Of a stretch of 64,000 bases of DNA, positions 53,740-64,000 are shown in pieces (positions within the stretch are counted from its first letter, which is position 1; every line of letters begins with the position of its first letter). The notes beneath the pieces were generated by a model. The model ran no database searches and was not told the origin of the DNA. It worked only from the letters and a program-made list of their open reading frames with translations. The DNA comes from Bolinopsis microptera. Taxonomy: Eukaryota; Ctenophora; Tentaculata; Lobata; Bolinopsidae. The translations under genes were made by a program, and so were the position numbers. The DNA lies in the NCBI RefSeq assembly GCF_026151205.1, contig NC_087080.1:11143837-11207836 (forward strand). Reading direction: 5' to 3'.

Positions 53740-55395
53740 TTATTGAATGACAATATCTTCATTCGGTTGACCACCCTGGGTCTGGAGACTGTTGGGTTGT
53801 TCCTGTTCATTATTAGGTGCCCGCAGATACTGATCTTTCAATTGGTGAGTTATGATACAGTAGAGACAAGCGACACTTGCACACAGTATGACTCCTACTG
53901 TTACTGTTAACAGGATGCCGTGTACCCAAGAGATAGTTTTCTTCTGAGCTTCCGGTACTACGAGCCGTTCGAGGGATTCTTTCAGTCGTGTTATGTTCTC
54001 GACCGAGGTGCTCAGTCGTTTGTCCCAAGAAGTAAGAGCCACGTTTGAGCCATTGTATATGATGTTTGTCGAAATGTAGTTAGGTTCCTCCACGAGTAGT
54101 CCCTCCATTTGTATATAAGAAACTCCTCTCCATGGTATGAATTTTGTTCCATACTTGTTAGGTTTTAGGAGTTTCATTCCCTTCTTATTGTCATTCTTTT
54201 CGAAGACCTGTATGTCGTGAACCGCGGTGCCTATTAATATGCCGCTAGCATCGTATATGTACTTCGGGGAACATTGTGTTTCTACTACCTTACAACTCGT
54301 TAAGTTTGTCAAGCAGCTAGTTTGTTCGCTATTGTCAAATATTTCCGCGAAACACGTTGTGACTGTGTCTGAAACAACACAATTTGTTTCGTCTACGGCA
54401 TAAAATTTGTCGTTTATAGAATATATCAATTTGGGTATCTCGAACAGTAGGCAAACATGATTTTTAATTATTCCAACTTGACGGGTAATGTACATTGGGA
54501 ATAGATGTTGAGGTTTGAGCGCTGGATATTCTATAACTTGATGCACATTTAACGTATTGGAATAAATATCGAAGTGTGCTTGTACGACAGAAATAGTAGC
54601 AACTTTGTAAAAGTTGTACACGTTTTCGGAGTAAACTGATCCTTTGAGCATTGGGTGTTCTATTAAGACCAGGTTGAGGTCTTCCGGTTTGACAATTTTA
54701 GGTGTTAATTGCGATCTCAGACGACCCTTAGTAAGAGGTTTGAACAAATTGTCCAGAGTGTTAACCCATCTGTCCACGTACTGCATTGCAAGCAGATCTC
54801 CAGTGGTTTCAAGTATTTGGCACTGTACCATTTGGAATTTTGCGTCAATGTCTTCCTGCGACTTTCCGATCATTGAAATCAGCTGATCGTCCCATTCAAT
54901 CACGTTTTCATCGAACTGGTGCTGTTTGGTGATAAAATCGCTGAACTTGCTGTCCAGTTTATCAATATGGTGTTTTAGGGTTCCGTAACTTATGCCCCCT
55001 AGTACTAGATCAACGATACCTAGACCAATGCCAAATGCGAGGATACCTCTTTTGTTTCTATTTGACCTGGTTTCATTTGATTTTGGCATGGGCCGTGCTA
55101 TGTTGTCGAATAGCTTAACATATTCTAAAGTGGTTTTTCGGATCTCATTGTTGAACTTTTGTTGCACATCGTTTTTACAGTTCAGAAACTGTGACATATT
55201 CGGAAGTTTCACTTTTCTGAATAATGATAGCATGTTGTTTGTGCTGAACGTTATGTACCCTTGGGGCTTGAGCATTATTCCATAATTCTCAAGTATTATC
55301 GAGTTTGGCATAGTGGCCTCTGCTTTTGGTTTTTCTGCCGTTGCTAGTGATAGCAACATGAACAGTGCTATCCAGATGACAATTTGATGTCGCAT
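53740..55395 (-). CDS. env: Errantivirus/baculovirus F-type fusion envelope glycoprotein
   Basis: 551 aa, intact frame. Signal peptide at residues 1-20. A furin-type cleavage site RNKR at 113-116. Right after it is a glycine/hydrophobic fusion peptide (GILAFGIGLGIVDLVLG), then a heptad-like helix. Several NxS/T sites and paired cysteines lie in the ectodomain. One membrane anchor at about 488-515 and a 35-residue Gln/Asn-rich tail follow. This order (cleavage site, N-terminal fusion peptide, C-terminal anchor) is that of the baculovirus F / errantivirus Env family, which mediates membrane fusion. Old endogenous copy, frame open, but the rest of the element is truncated. Confidence 0.85.
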   Translation of the reverse strand: MRHQIVIWIALFMLLSLATAEKPKAEATMPNSIILENYGIMLKPQGYITFSTNNMLSLFRKVKLPNMSQFLNCKNDVQQKFNNEIRKTTLEYVKLFDNIARPMPKSNETRSNRNKRGILAFGIGLGIVDLVLGGISYGTLKHHIDKLDSKFSDFITKQHQFDENVIEWDDQLISMIGKSQEDIDAKFQMVQCQILETTGDLLAMQYVDRWVNTLDNLFKPLTKGRLRSQLTPKIVKPEDLNLVLIEHPMLKGSVYSENVYNFYKVATISVVQAHFDIYSNTLNVHQVIEYPALKPQHLFPMYITRQVGIIKNHVCLLFEIPKLIYSINDKFYAVDETNCVVSDTVTTCFAEIFDNSEQTSCLTNLTSCKVVETQCSPKYIYDASGILIGTAVHDIQVFEKNDNKKGMKLLKPNKYGTKFIPWRGVSYIQMEGLLVEEPNYISTNIIYNGSNVALTSWDKRLSTSVENITRLKESLERLVVPEAQKKTISWVHGILLTVTVGVILCASVACLYCIITHQLKDQYLRAPNNEQEQPNSLQTQGGQPNEDIVIQ

Positions 55396-56209
55396 GATCG
55401 CTTACGTTGTGGGGAGTCGTCACAACTGTGCCGTATTGATTTGTTGCGGATATCGTCACAACTTGCTTTTTATACTTTAGGTTTCTGCTATGAAGCCAAC
55501 GCGGCTTGGAAAAATTGAGATCAGAAATGACACAATTTGAAATTGTTCTCTATTGATAATAGTGCTATATCGGCGGCGCTTGGCACGTGTTTGTATGCTT
55601 TTGTTGTTCACTTATTGTTCACTTTCTTTGATAAGCAGACAAGTACAACCCCCGTGGTTAGTCGATAAGACGCTTATAAGGAACAAGTTCGCTATTAATA
55701 GCAAGTAATTGTTACCACGGAGTTGTAGTAAACAAATTTTGTTTTCTTTGTTTCAACACGATTCTGACATGCATTTAACAGTTTGTTTTCGTCTTGTTTC
55801 ATGTGTGAACTTTGGAGTTCATATGCACTTTTAGTAAACTGTTACCATCGCCTTAATCACAGCAAGCATATTTAGTTGTTGCTAGCCAAGAAGACGTCCA
55901 TAATTACAACATCCCTTGTTACAATTTTAAAACTTTTAGCAACTTCTTCTTTACTGAACAATTTCTTTTACAGCTATAATACACTTTATGCTGACCACTT
56001 TACGTGGTTCCAAGAATTCTGCAGAAGCAGAAGTGGTGACTGTTATTCTCCACAATAATTGACAAAAAGGAGGTTTATAAAAATGACCTAGATAAGGTGA
56101 CGGAATGTACCAAATCTGCTGCATTCTGGCTGCGCTGGTTCTTGTTCACACCTGACTTCTAAGTCACGGACGGTATGATAAATGTGACTAATAGTAATCG
56201 TGGCACAAT
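55396..56209. other. Non-coding gap between integrase and envelope
   Basis: About 814 bases without an ORF of note. In related elements the envelope is made from a spliced RNA, so the acceptor may lie here. I could not place it with confidence. Confidence 0.35.
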
Positions 56210-57147
56210 TTAATTTTGGTTGTCTTCGACTATATATCCTGGGTATCTATCAGGTTGATTTCTTATCCGAACAGGACGTGCGTGATTTTCAGGTTGTGCG
56301 GGCAAAACCAAGCCATCAACTTGTATTACCGGTCGTCCATCATCTGGATCTTCAATTTGCCGATTAATGTCATTTTCAGGTAGAGGATTATTCAATTCTT
56401 GTAGGTCAGCCTCTTCAGTTTCCATTTCAGGGAACTTGAATTCATGATCCCACTCTAGTTGTTCTGGAGGATCGAAGTTTCGTGTAGCCACGTCTTCACC
56501 GTTTGGCTCCAGTCTTAAAAGATCATGTGGCACTATTGGATGTATTCTCGAATTTCCTGTGTCAAGTTTGTAAACGTAATCTCCTACTTTTGACAAGATT
56601 CGGAATGGTCCATAAAAGTTGGACATAAAGGCGTGCTGTCCCTTTCTTCTCGGGCGCCACAAGTAAACCCAGTTTCCCGGTTCAAACTGCTTAATGTTCA
56701 CTCTGTTGTCATACTGTTGCTTTGCAATTTCTCTGCTCTCTTTTAGATGGAGTTCAACCCATCTATAGGTCGATCGGAGCAATTTGTACAATTCGTAAGC
56801 ATATTCACTTTGTGTCTCAAATTTCTTTTGAGGGAATGTCCCGAAAATGATGTCCATGGGTTGCTTGGCAAGTTGGCCTGCGTGTAGGAATTGGGGACTA
56901 AATCCTGTGACTTTTGATTTTGACGTTCTATAGGCGAACATTACTTGTTGCAACATTTGAGGCCAAGTTTGTGGCTGTTCAGCACAAAAGCTTTTGAGCA
57001 TGTTTTTAACAATTTTTACCATCGCCTCACTTCCTCCGTTCGATTTCGGAGTGTATGCACAAGTATGAGAATGATAAATCATTCCTAGCAATTTAAATAC
57101 AATACTGAGCACCTCTGAGGTGAATTGTGGACCTCTGTCGGAATGCC
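56210..57147 (-). pseudogene. Ty3/gypsy integrase C-terminal half (truncated pol)
   Basis: The open frame includes the catalytic SDRGPQFTSEV (second Asp) and YTPKSNGGSE (Glu) of the DDE core, then FAYRTSKS and a GPY/F-type end (FYGPFRILSKVGDYVY). A proline/acidic C-terminal extension follows. The open frame upstream of the GTG at 57112 reaches about 57147, where a stop and unrelated sequence begin. HHCC, the first Asp, and all of RT are gone. Confidence 0.85.
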
Positions 57148-57448
57148 CGGCTCAAGCTGTTCATAGAAATAAGATTATCGTGCGATTCTTGCGCTGTGGC
57201 CAAATTATATACCATCCGATAGGAAAAACGCCAAATCGGATGTCGCAAGAAAAGCGCAACCTAGCGCAGTTTCCTATAAAAAGTTATGACTAAATAACTG
57301 GTCAAAATAAATATTTACACCGCGCAGCGAATAAAATAAAACCATATTAAAATAACTTGCGCGTCTCTATGGGTTACTATGCGTCGCCATGGTTATGACG
57401 TCACGTATGACTATATTTGGAAATGAGGGGAAGGCTCCTTGATCGCAA
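57148..57448. other. Unassigned sequence beyond the truncation point
   Basis: About 300 bases beginning with CTGTTCATAGAAATAAG, no gene recognised. Confidence 0.3.
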
Positions 57449-57800
57449 CGGCGAGGTAGCGCAGTTGGTTAGAACGTCAGCTTTGCAACCGCGAGGTTAC
57501 GAGTTCAAATCCCACTGTCTGCCTGGTTGTGGGGTGAGCGTCGTTGACGTTCAGCTAAGGATCCTGAGTGGTCTATGTAGCCCCCGCTATATTCTATCAG
57601 CCGAATACTCGGGAAATCGGAAGTGAGGGTTAAATGAGGAGCTGCACATTGCAGCAGTCTCGGGCGAAGTACGGTACACACTACTTTAAGTTTAACCGTC
57701 ACTGGCCAAAATTAATCCTTCGGCTTCCTGCAATTGGCTGGTTGCACGTGTGTAACAATGTGGCTGTTGGAATACTCCGAAGTAATGTCGTTAAATTTAC
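57449..57800 (+). mobile_element. tRNA-Val-like SINE, family A (copy 2)
   Basis: A box TAGCGCAGTTGGTTAGAACG, anticodon region TTTGCAA (diverged from copy 1), B box GGTTACGAGTTCAAATCCC. The body shares GGATCCTGAGTGGTCTAT, AGGGTTAAATGAGGAGCTGC, CCTTCGGCTTCCTG and TGGCTGTTGGAATAC with copies 1 and 3. The acceptor stem is not formed, so not a tRNA gene. Confidence 0.85.
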
Positions 57801-58610
57801 TGGAGAATCAATGATGAGGTCTGAGGACATCTTGTGTATTGGGGTACAGGGCCGGTAGCATGCGTTAATTTAGGGTAGCATGCGTTAATTTACTGACTCT
57901 GACACTACAACATTGGAATCCTTTATCGATTAGCACAGCTCGTAATCAATAAATGTAGTGGTTGTCGGCTGAACAGATTGCCGATGCAACCGCTACAAAT
58001 TAGCTTTATAAGAGTCTTCAGTCATATTGATTTCTTCAAATCAGAGCTGCATTTTACACCCTCCTGTCTGGTGGCAGTGCAACTGTTAGTTAAAGAGGAA
58101 ATTTTTGGGGTACCTCCCTACAGGCAATTGTGAAATAAGATGGTAGCATGCCTTAGAGAGCGTATCTCCAATTTCAGGGGCGACCCTAGATGGATCAAAG
58201 ATTGTGCATATCTAGGGGTATCTGTGATCTAGCGCCCGGCTCTACATTAAATACAGAAATATTACCGATTTTACGAGAAAATCGTGGTGTTGCTTGCTTA
58301 CCTATGTTATGCTATGTATGTTAGAATAGGAAATGATCGCGGTGCCAACAAAGAATGCGGCCCAATATTGCTTTAGTTCTCCAGTAGGATATACAACTTG
58401 TATGAACAAGGCCAAGGCATGGCCTCAAAATTCGTTGCATCGTGTATTTGAATTGTAATATGGCCTAAGCGGGATTATCGTCTTGACATGCTTTTCTCTG
58501 CATGAAGCCTAAATACTAAGTGTGGTAACACGTCGGTTAGTCAACGGGGACAAGCAGTACCGAAAATAAGCGACGCTTAGTTGAATTTCCCCCAATTTTT
58601 CTCAATGGCT
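57801..58610. other. Unassigned repeat-rich spacer
   Basis: No gene seen. A short direct repeat TAGCATGCGTTAATTTA occurs twice at about 57858-57892. Confidence 0.3.
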
Positions 58611-58865
58611 GGGTGGCCTAGTGGTTAGAGCTTCTGCCTTCTGTACAGAAGGTTCAGGGTTAGAATCCCAGTTTTACTCAGTCTAGTAAGTAGCTAAGGA
58701 TTCATTGGATCTATGTGATCTCCTCGGTCGACTCAACCGAATGATAGGAAACTTGATTGAGGGTTAAATGAGGAGGGGTGCCTGTGCCAGAAGATCAAGA
58801 ATCTTAGGATACTCCTTCAGAACATCTACAATGTAGTGTACTGTTAAACAAGGGCGGTCGAACTA
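58608..58865 (+). mobile_element. tRNA-Tyr-like SINE, family B
   Basis: Head GGCTGGGTGGCCTAGTGG (A box), TCTGTACAG around a GTA-type anticodon, GGGTTAGAATCCC (B box). The body shares a GAGGGTTAAATGAGGAG core with family A, then differs. A second SINE family with a common central domain. Confidence 0.75.
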
Positions 58866-58917
58866 TTCGATGACCCTGTAGAGGAATCTACGAACTTTAC
58901 AAATTATACAAATTATT

Positions 58918-59293
58918 AGCGGCCAGGTAGCGCAGTTGGTTAGAACGCCTGTTGGTTAGAACGCCTGTCTTACAATCGTTAGGTTGCGAGTTCGAAACCC
59001 ACTGACTGCCTGGTCGTGGGGTGAGCGTCGTCGACGTTCAGCTAAGGATCATGAGTGGTCTATGCAGCCCCCCGGTCTACTCAGCCGAATACTCGAGAAA
59101 TCGGGTGTGAGGGTTAAATGAGGAGCTGCACATTGCAGCAAAGTCTCGGACGAAGAAAGTATGGTACACACTACCTTAACCGTCACTGGCCAAAAAAAGA
59201 TCCTTCGGCTTCCTGTAATTGGCTGGTTGCACTTGTGTAACATTGTGGCTGTTGGAATACACCGAAGTAAAATAAGTGTCTAGATAAAAAAAA
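58918..59293 (+). mobile_element. tRNA-Val-like SINE, family A (copy 3)
   Basis: Head GCGGCCAGGTAGCGCAGTTGG; the segment GTTGGTTAGAACGCCTGT is duplicated. Anticodon region CTTACAA (UAC), B box GGTTGCGAGTTCGAAACCC. It ends in a pure A run, then ATTATTATATTC. AAATTATTA occurs on both sides and may be the target-site duplication. Confidence 0.85.
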
Positions 59294-59429
59294 AATTATT
59301 ATATTCTTCACCAAGAGAGATTATCAATTTGAAAGTCATGTTAATAAATTTAAATCACAAATTCATTATATCATAAATTCAAATCATACATCCAATAACT
59401 TTAAGAAAATCAAGTTAACAGTCTGCAGT

Positions 59430-60300
59430 CTCTCGTCATACTTAAGATCCACTTTGCTGCTCCTCGGCTAGGACGTTCTCTGCACAGTCTCTTCGTGAGT
59501 TTCACATATGTTATGTCCTGCTCCGCCTTCAGACAGTCCAGAAATTTCCAGATAGTAAGGTTTGAAAAGGATAACATTGAGTGCAGTAGAGGCCGTGGAG
59601 CAATCCTTCAGCTATGTTGAACTCCGGGGAAGCAGCATCTTGGTGGAGTCCATTTGTAGTGAGCGAAGGTAGGATTGATGAGATCTCGATCCATGTGGAC
59701 TCGTAGCTAGTAACTGTAGAACTCCGCTATGTCTGTAGAAATCGAGTTTTCTGCACTGTATCCAGGAGTAGGGGCTTGTCTGGATTCTGGAAGGGTGTCT
59801 AGGAAGTTTCCAAGAGATGTCTTGAAGCTTGTCAAAGTCCTTTGAGTATTGACAATTTTGGGGAGAACAGAATGGTCGTAGGTGGAGCGTGTAGCAGCTG
59901 ATGCTTGTTTGGTGAGAGAAGGGAGTATAACTTTAACTCCCAGTCTGGCATTCTCTCTGAACTGTACATCTAGAACATTTGGACATATTCCCTGGAGAAC
60001 TTTCCACAGATGTATGATGGTGTAGCGTTCTCGGCGTCTTTGCAGTGATGTAAGTTTCAGTTCCTTCAGTCTATTCCATTTAATCGGTGTCTCTAGAGCC
60101 CTAGAATCCGTCTGGTGAACTAGCGTTGTATGCTCTCGAAAGACTGGACATCATAGATCTTGTTTTGATTCCAAAGCGGGCAGCAGTACTCCACTCTGGA
60201 CCTTATCAGGGATTTGTAGAGCTGGAGCATAACAAGTGTTGTCCTGTCTTTGAATACTCCAAGAGTGTTGTCAGTGTTGAGTCTGGATATTCTTTTTTTC
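59430..60300 (-). pseudogene. Decayed LINE RT C-terminal region
   Basis: Conceptual minus-strand reading gives disrupted pieces. SLIRSRVEYCCPLWNQNK and YSAENSISTDIAEF parallel the [20 protein letters not shown] and C-terminal end of the LINE inside the hAT element. Frame breaks throughout. 5' truncated and dead. Confidence 0.7.
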
Positions 60301-60930
60301 TTCGAACGTTAGTTTCCTGACGATAAGAAACAATAGTCAATTGGAATCATGAATTATTGAACATATATAGACTAGATACAATTGGAACATTAATTTAATA
60401 ACTGAATAAAGATTTGGAGACAAGAATTGAACATAAACTAACTTGAAAATGACCCACCGGTTAATACGGAGTGCATGTCTCACTGTCTCAGACCCCTCAC
60501 TATCCACGGCTCTCGCACAGCGGATATCATTAGTGATTATAGAGATAAAACATTCCTTTAGCTTCACCTGGAACAGATAAGGTTTCAACTAATACAGTAG
60601 CGGACAAACTACATCATTTCAAATCGTAAAATACACATAAAATTTTGAACGGTAATAAATTCGGACACTCTGCTGTGCGCGCGTTTATTGCGCGCCAGTA
60701 ATTTAAAATTTATCAATCCGAAAGTGCTTGCGATGTAAACTTCTTATGAGGATCTAACCAAAAATTACTAGTACTTGAAGATACAAAGAGTTGATATCTT
60801 GTGGTTCTTGAAAATATCCTATGTTTGGTCGAAAGGTTAACTTACTCAAGTTCGACAAATAATTTACTTGGTAGGCCAGATGTTCACACGCAGAGCTTTC
60901 GGGACTCGCGTTAGAACCAGACAAAATTGC
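60301..60930. other. Unassigned spacer
   Basis: AT-rich, no gene seen. Confidence 0.3.
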
Positions 60931-60939
60931 AACACACCA

Positions 60940-63667
60940 CTCTCAATACCAACAGAGAGGCTGGGAAAGCAGTCAAGTCTGCCATTAGCCTGTCTCATGC
61001 CAAGAGGTATGAGTCACTCAAAAACCAGCTGATGAACGATCTTCCACCTTCGATCAGTGAGAAGATCCCACATGCATGTGAAAAAGGTGCATCAACAGGC
61101 TGACCGGACTACCTTATGAGAAGTACGGATTTGTCTTGAACAAGCAAGGGTCCAAAGACGCTATAGCACTGAGATACGCTCTACCCATTGCCAACATAGC
61201 CAAGAAATGCATTTGTGGCAAAGATAACACCTACAACCACATTCCTATTTGCAAGAAAGGAGGCTTTTTCAACAGCAGGCTTTGTCAACAGCAGACGTGA
61301 CCACAGACGCTCCCGAAAATTTCAGCAAAAAGGTAGCCAAGTTCAACAAGATCTTAGTACAAGCTGGCTACAACCATGTCGGGAAAACATCCCCTAAAAA
61401 CAAAGATAGCTGGATGAATAGTGATATAAGAGCTAAGGCAAAGAATCTTAACCTCCTACGTCGAGAAGTGGGGCAGAAAGTACTGAGGACCAGGTGATCC
61501 GCATATCTCAAGGTATAAGCGACGGATTCCAGAAAAAACCTGCTCAGGCCTCAGCGGACAGTACTAGCGATGTTGGACTATTCTAAGGCGTATGACAGGG
61601 TATGGCAGCAGGAACTTTTCCACACCCTGCTTGATACAGGTGTTCCTGCCCAAATCATACGCTGGTTCAGAGCATTCCTCAAAGAAAGAACAGCCCAAGT
61701 CCTCTACAACGGAGCATTCAGCAAGCGAGTCTTTATGAGACAGGGTCTCCCCCAGGGTGCAGTATCATCCCCTCTGCTTTTCCTCTTCTATATAAACAGC
61801 ATAAGTGAAGTGATCCCAGAGCAGAAGGAGTAGAGCTAGCTCTGTTTGCAGATGATGCCTCCCTGTGGGCATCAGACATCGATCTCAACAAAGCCAACAA
61901 ACAAGTTCAGCTAGCTCTTGATTAAGTACAGGAATGGAGCAACAGGAAAAATATGATGCTCAATGTAGATAAAAGTGAAGCTACGTTCTTCACTCCAGCT
62001 ACTAATGAAGCAAAGTGGAGACCTTCCTTGAACCTGGATGTAACACCTATCCCGTTCAACGCTAGCCCAAAGTTCCTTGGGGTTCATATGGACCGAACAC
62101 TGTCATTTCAACAGCATGTCACTGAAGTGACCAAGAAAGTCTCTGAACGCTGTAAGATACTGGCGTCCCTGGCAGGAAAACAGTGGGGCTGGAGGAAAGA
62201 AAACCTACGGAGGGTGTACATTGCTACCCAGAGGAGCGTACTTGATTATGCTGCAGCTGCTTGGCAACCATGGCTATCTGCTACTCAACTCAACAAGCTA
62301 GAAAAAGCACAGAACAAAGCCCTGAGGCTAGTCACTGGTCAATACTCGTCAACACTCAACACCTACAGAAGCGCTAAGAATCGAAGCTGAAGTTGAAAGC
62401 TACAAGACACATACTCATAGTGAGCGAATCATCACTATTGCTGCAGGAAAAGCAGACCGACTCCCTTCAGATCATCCAAGGCACACAGCACTACGCCCTA
62501 AAACACCTACCATCCACAGAAGCAAGATCCGTAGTTCCTGGAGAGAGAAAACTAACTCCACCAGAGGGCAACTACCAACTCACGGAAATCCCGTAGAAGC
62601 CCTTTCAGAAGAACAGAGGAAAAGGAACTGGAAAGTGTTCACAGCACTCCCAGAGACTCCTATGCTAGTACCCAAATCCCATCCAGCTGTGCCTAACAAC
62701 CAACACCCTTTCTCCACACGACCAAGAGACACTTTCTGGGACACAAGCGATACAGCTAACGAAAGCTCTGCCAAAAGACTGACCGCCCAAAGTGCTATCA
62801 GAATGATCGACAAGTACGACATATGTACTACCATCTATACTGACGGATCATGTAAAGGTGGAACCAAGGAAGGTGGAGCAGCAGCAGTTATCACCACAGG
62901 GTCAGCAGCTAACCCCGTTATAGTGGAGACCATCAAAAAGAAGGGAAATAAGTTCACCTGTTCCTATGGTGAGGAGAAAACTGCACTTACGGAAGCCCTG
63001 AAATGGATGACAGAGAAGCAGAAGTATTCAGATGACACCATCATATGCTCTGATAGCCACTAGCCAGGCATTACTGACTAGCATCGATAGCCTGAACCCA
63101 GACACACAGAATATCAGGAAAACTCTGGAATCACTCCATGGGACGACGTACCTGCACTGGATTCCCGGCCACTCCAACATTCCTGGGAACGAATACGCTG
63201 ACCAAGCAGCAAAGGAAGCAGCACAACTCCCGGACCTGGGCCAAGGACAGTCTACAATCTCATACGGAGTAGCCAGAGCAGTAGCGAAGGCTCACATCAA
63301 GGATAGCGACCCCCAACACCACCTGGTCTCCCAGACTTACAAGGGATACAACAGAAAAAGAGCGGACAGTAAAATAGAGAGCAGGAAAGACGGAGCGCTG
63401 CCAGCACAACTCAGAGCAGGCCATTGCCTTCACCTGTCCCACTACAAAAATAGGATCGACTCTACAAAGAGTGCAACTTGTCCCCGTTGCGGAGAAGAAG
63501 AAGAAACAGTTGCAGTACCACACTGGATTCGGTGCCCTGCAACGATCAGGACGAGAGAAGAAATCTTCGGAAAATCTGACTTAAACTTGGACATACTAAC
63601 CACCAACCCGATAGAAATCCTGGCGTTTGCTAAGAAGACCTTGCTTGAGGGACCCTTAGACGCCTAG
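60940..63667 (+). pseudogene. Non-LTR retrotransposon with RT and RNase H, frameshifted
   Basis: A remnant with a zinc-ribbon-like segment (IAKKCICGKDNTYNHIPIC) at about 61090-61280. The RT has palm motif A (LDYSKAYDRV, 61573), motif B (RQGLPQGAVSSPLLF, about 61740) and FADDASLW (motif C, 61850). RNase H has YTDGSCK (62841), EKTALTEALKWM, then HWIPGHSNIPGNEYADQAAK (about 63158). A final Cys-Cys-His-Cys motif CPRCGEEEETVAVPHWIRC lies near 63481. Breaks: a frameshift at about 61830 (EQKE stop against GVELALFADD), an in-frame TAA at 61922-61926, one at 62390, and one at 63061. The first break separates motifs B and C, so it is inactive. Confidence 0.85.
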
Positions 63668-63740
63668 CCCATCACCACCACCACAGCAGACACAACCGAC
63701 TGGGAGACACTGTTGCAAGCATTCTTTTGTACTTTGTACA

Positions 63741-64000
63741 ATGGACTTCTCTGTGGAAAATTGTGATCCACATATAGTGGCAAAAGAAGTGATAACCAAA
63801 ATTTGGGAATCATCGGGGTGTGATCCTAAAGTGGTGGCAGCAAGTTTGATCGGGATTAAAAAACCTGCAGATAGTGGTAAACCGAGACCGATAAAAGTGA
63901 CATTGGCTTGCACGGAATCAGTCAAAATGGTTCTTGCTCGAGCAAGAAATCCGAAGAAATCTAATTATGCAGCGTACCACAAATGGTACATCACACCTGA
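63741..64000 (+). CDS. Start of an ORF1-like protein, cut by the right edge
   Basis: An open frame from the ATG at 63741 to the end of the window (86 codons), starting MDFSVENCDPHIVAKEVITK and containing KPRPIKVTLACTESVKMVLARAR, an arrangement seen in many retroelement first ORFs (an RNA-binding RRM-like strand before a helix). It starts 70 bases after the stop of the RNase-H LINE, so it may be the first ORF of the next copy in a head-to-tail pair, or unrelated. Partial: nothing more can be said. Confidence 0.5.
   Translation, partial: MDFSVENCDPHIVAKEVITKIWESSGCDPKVVAASLIGIKKPADSGKPRPIKVTLACTESVKMVLARARNPKKSNYAAYHKWYITP

Larger units (their letters stand above)
52472..57147 (-). mobile_element. 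5'-truncated errantivirus-like Ty3/gypsy retroelement
   Basis: Minus-strand order: integrase end (57147-56210), an 814-base gap, envelope (55395-53740), a zinc-knuckle ORF (53675-53145), a purine-rich tract, then a probable 3' LTR (52791-52472). Gag, protease, RT and RNase H are missing: similarity stops at about 57147, where an unrelated sequence follows after an in-frame stop. No 5' LTR is in the window. A relic that cannot copy itself. Confidence 0.75.

Noticed and set aside
57449-57521. Functional tRNA gene
   Set aside because: Pol III boxes are present but the acceptor stem does not pair and the sequence continues into a shared SINE body with an A-rich tail.
58608-58680. Functional tRNA-Tyr gene
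   Set aside because: SINE head with the same body core as other copies; acceptor ends do not pair.
62580-62834. Minus-strand ORF in the RNase-H LINE
   Set aside because: Shadow of the retrotransposon coding region on +.

Overview
This window is animal nuclear DNA: AT-rich, with intron-bearing genes (GT...AG), conserved metazoan proteins, class A and class B seven-transmembrane receptors, tRNA-derived SINEs, non-LTR retrotransposons, hAT-type elements and an errantivirus-like retroelement. ShK, SMB and LDLa modules, a cnidarian-style repeat domain and very frequent intronic hairpins make a cnidarian (perhaps hydrozoan) the best guess, but that is inference and the species cannot be fixed from this sequence.

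Layout. Five conserved genes run head to tail on the + strand in the first 46 kb: CDC73 (807-3160), HIKESHI (3895-9116), CDK9 (9519-11512), a PCBD-type pterin carbinolamine dehydratase (13116-13508) and a 22-exon CC2D1/Lgd gene (13944-46035). Four more genes lie inside introns of these. A secreted sushi-domain protein is antisense in HIKESHI intron 1. A single-exon class A GPCR is in CC2D1 intron 2. A large ShK/LDLa/SMB class B-type GPCR is in CC2D1 intron 13. A 12-TM SLC18B1-like transporter is antisense in CC2D1 intron 17. I rebuilt exons by matching reading phase to GT/AG junctions; the joins close in frame except for one extra G in CC2D1 exon 9.

From 46 to 64 kb the window is mainly repeats. 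A Helentron-like element is interrupted by a 2.6-kb TTAA-flanked insertion that carries two very large palindromes. After it come a 5'-truncated Ty3/gypsy errantivirus-like element (integrase end, furin-site fusion-type envelope, and a zinc-knuckle ORF after the envelope), three SINEs, a decayed LINE, an RNase-H-bearing LINE with frameshifts, and the start of another ORF running off the right edge.

Themes. CDC73 (PAF1 complex) and CDK9 (P-TEFb) both act in RNA polymerase II elongation. Most starts have a splice-acceptor-like AG within about 30 bases upstream, which would fit spliced-leader trans-splicing or short 5'-UTR introns. Mobile elements repeatedly abut splice sites: a hAT element sits 6 bases into HIKESHI intron 4 and the donor has then been tandemly amplified, a SINE sits a few bases into CC2D1 intron 4, and a second hAT copy sits 39 bases before a CC2D1 acceptor. 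Two acceptors have also been tandemly duplicated.
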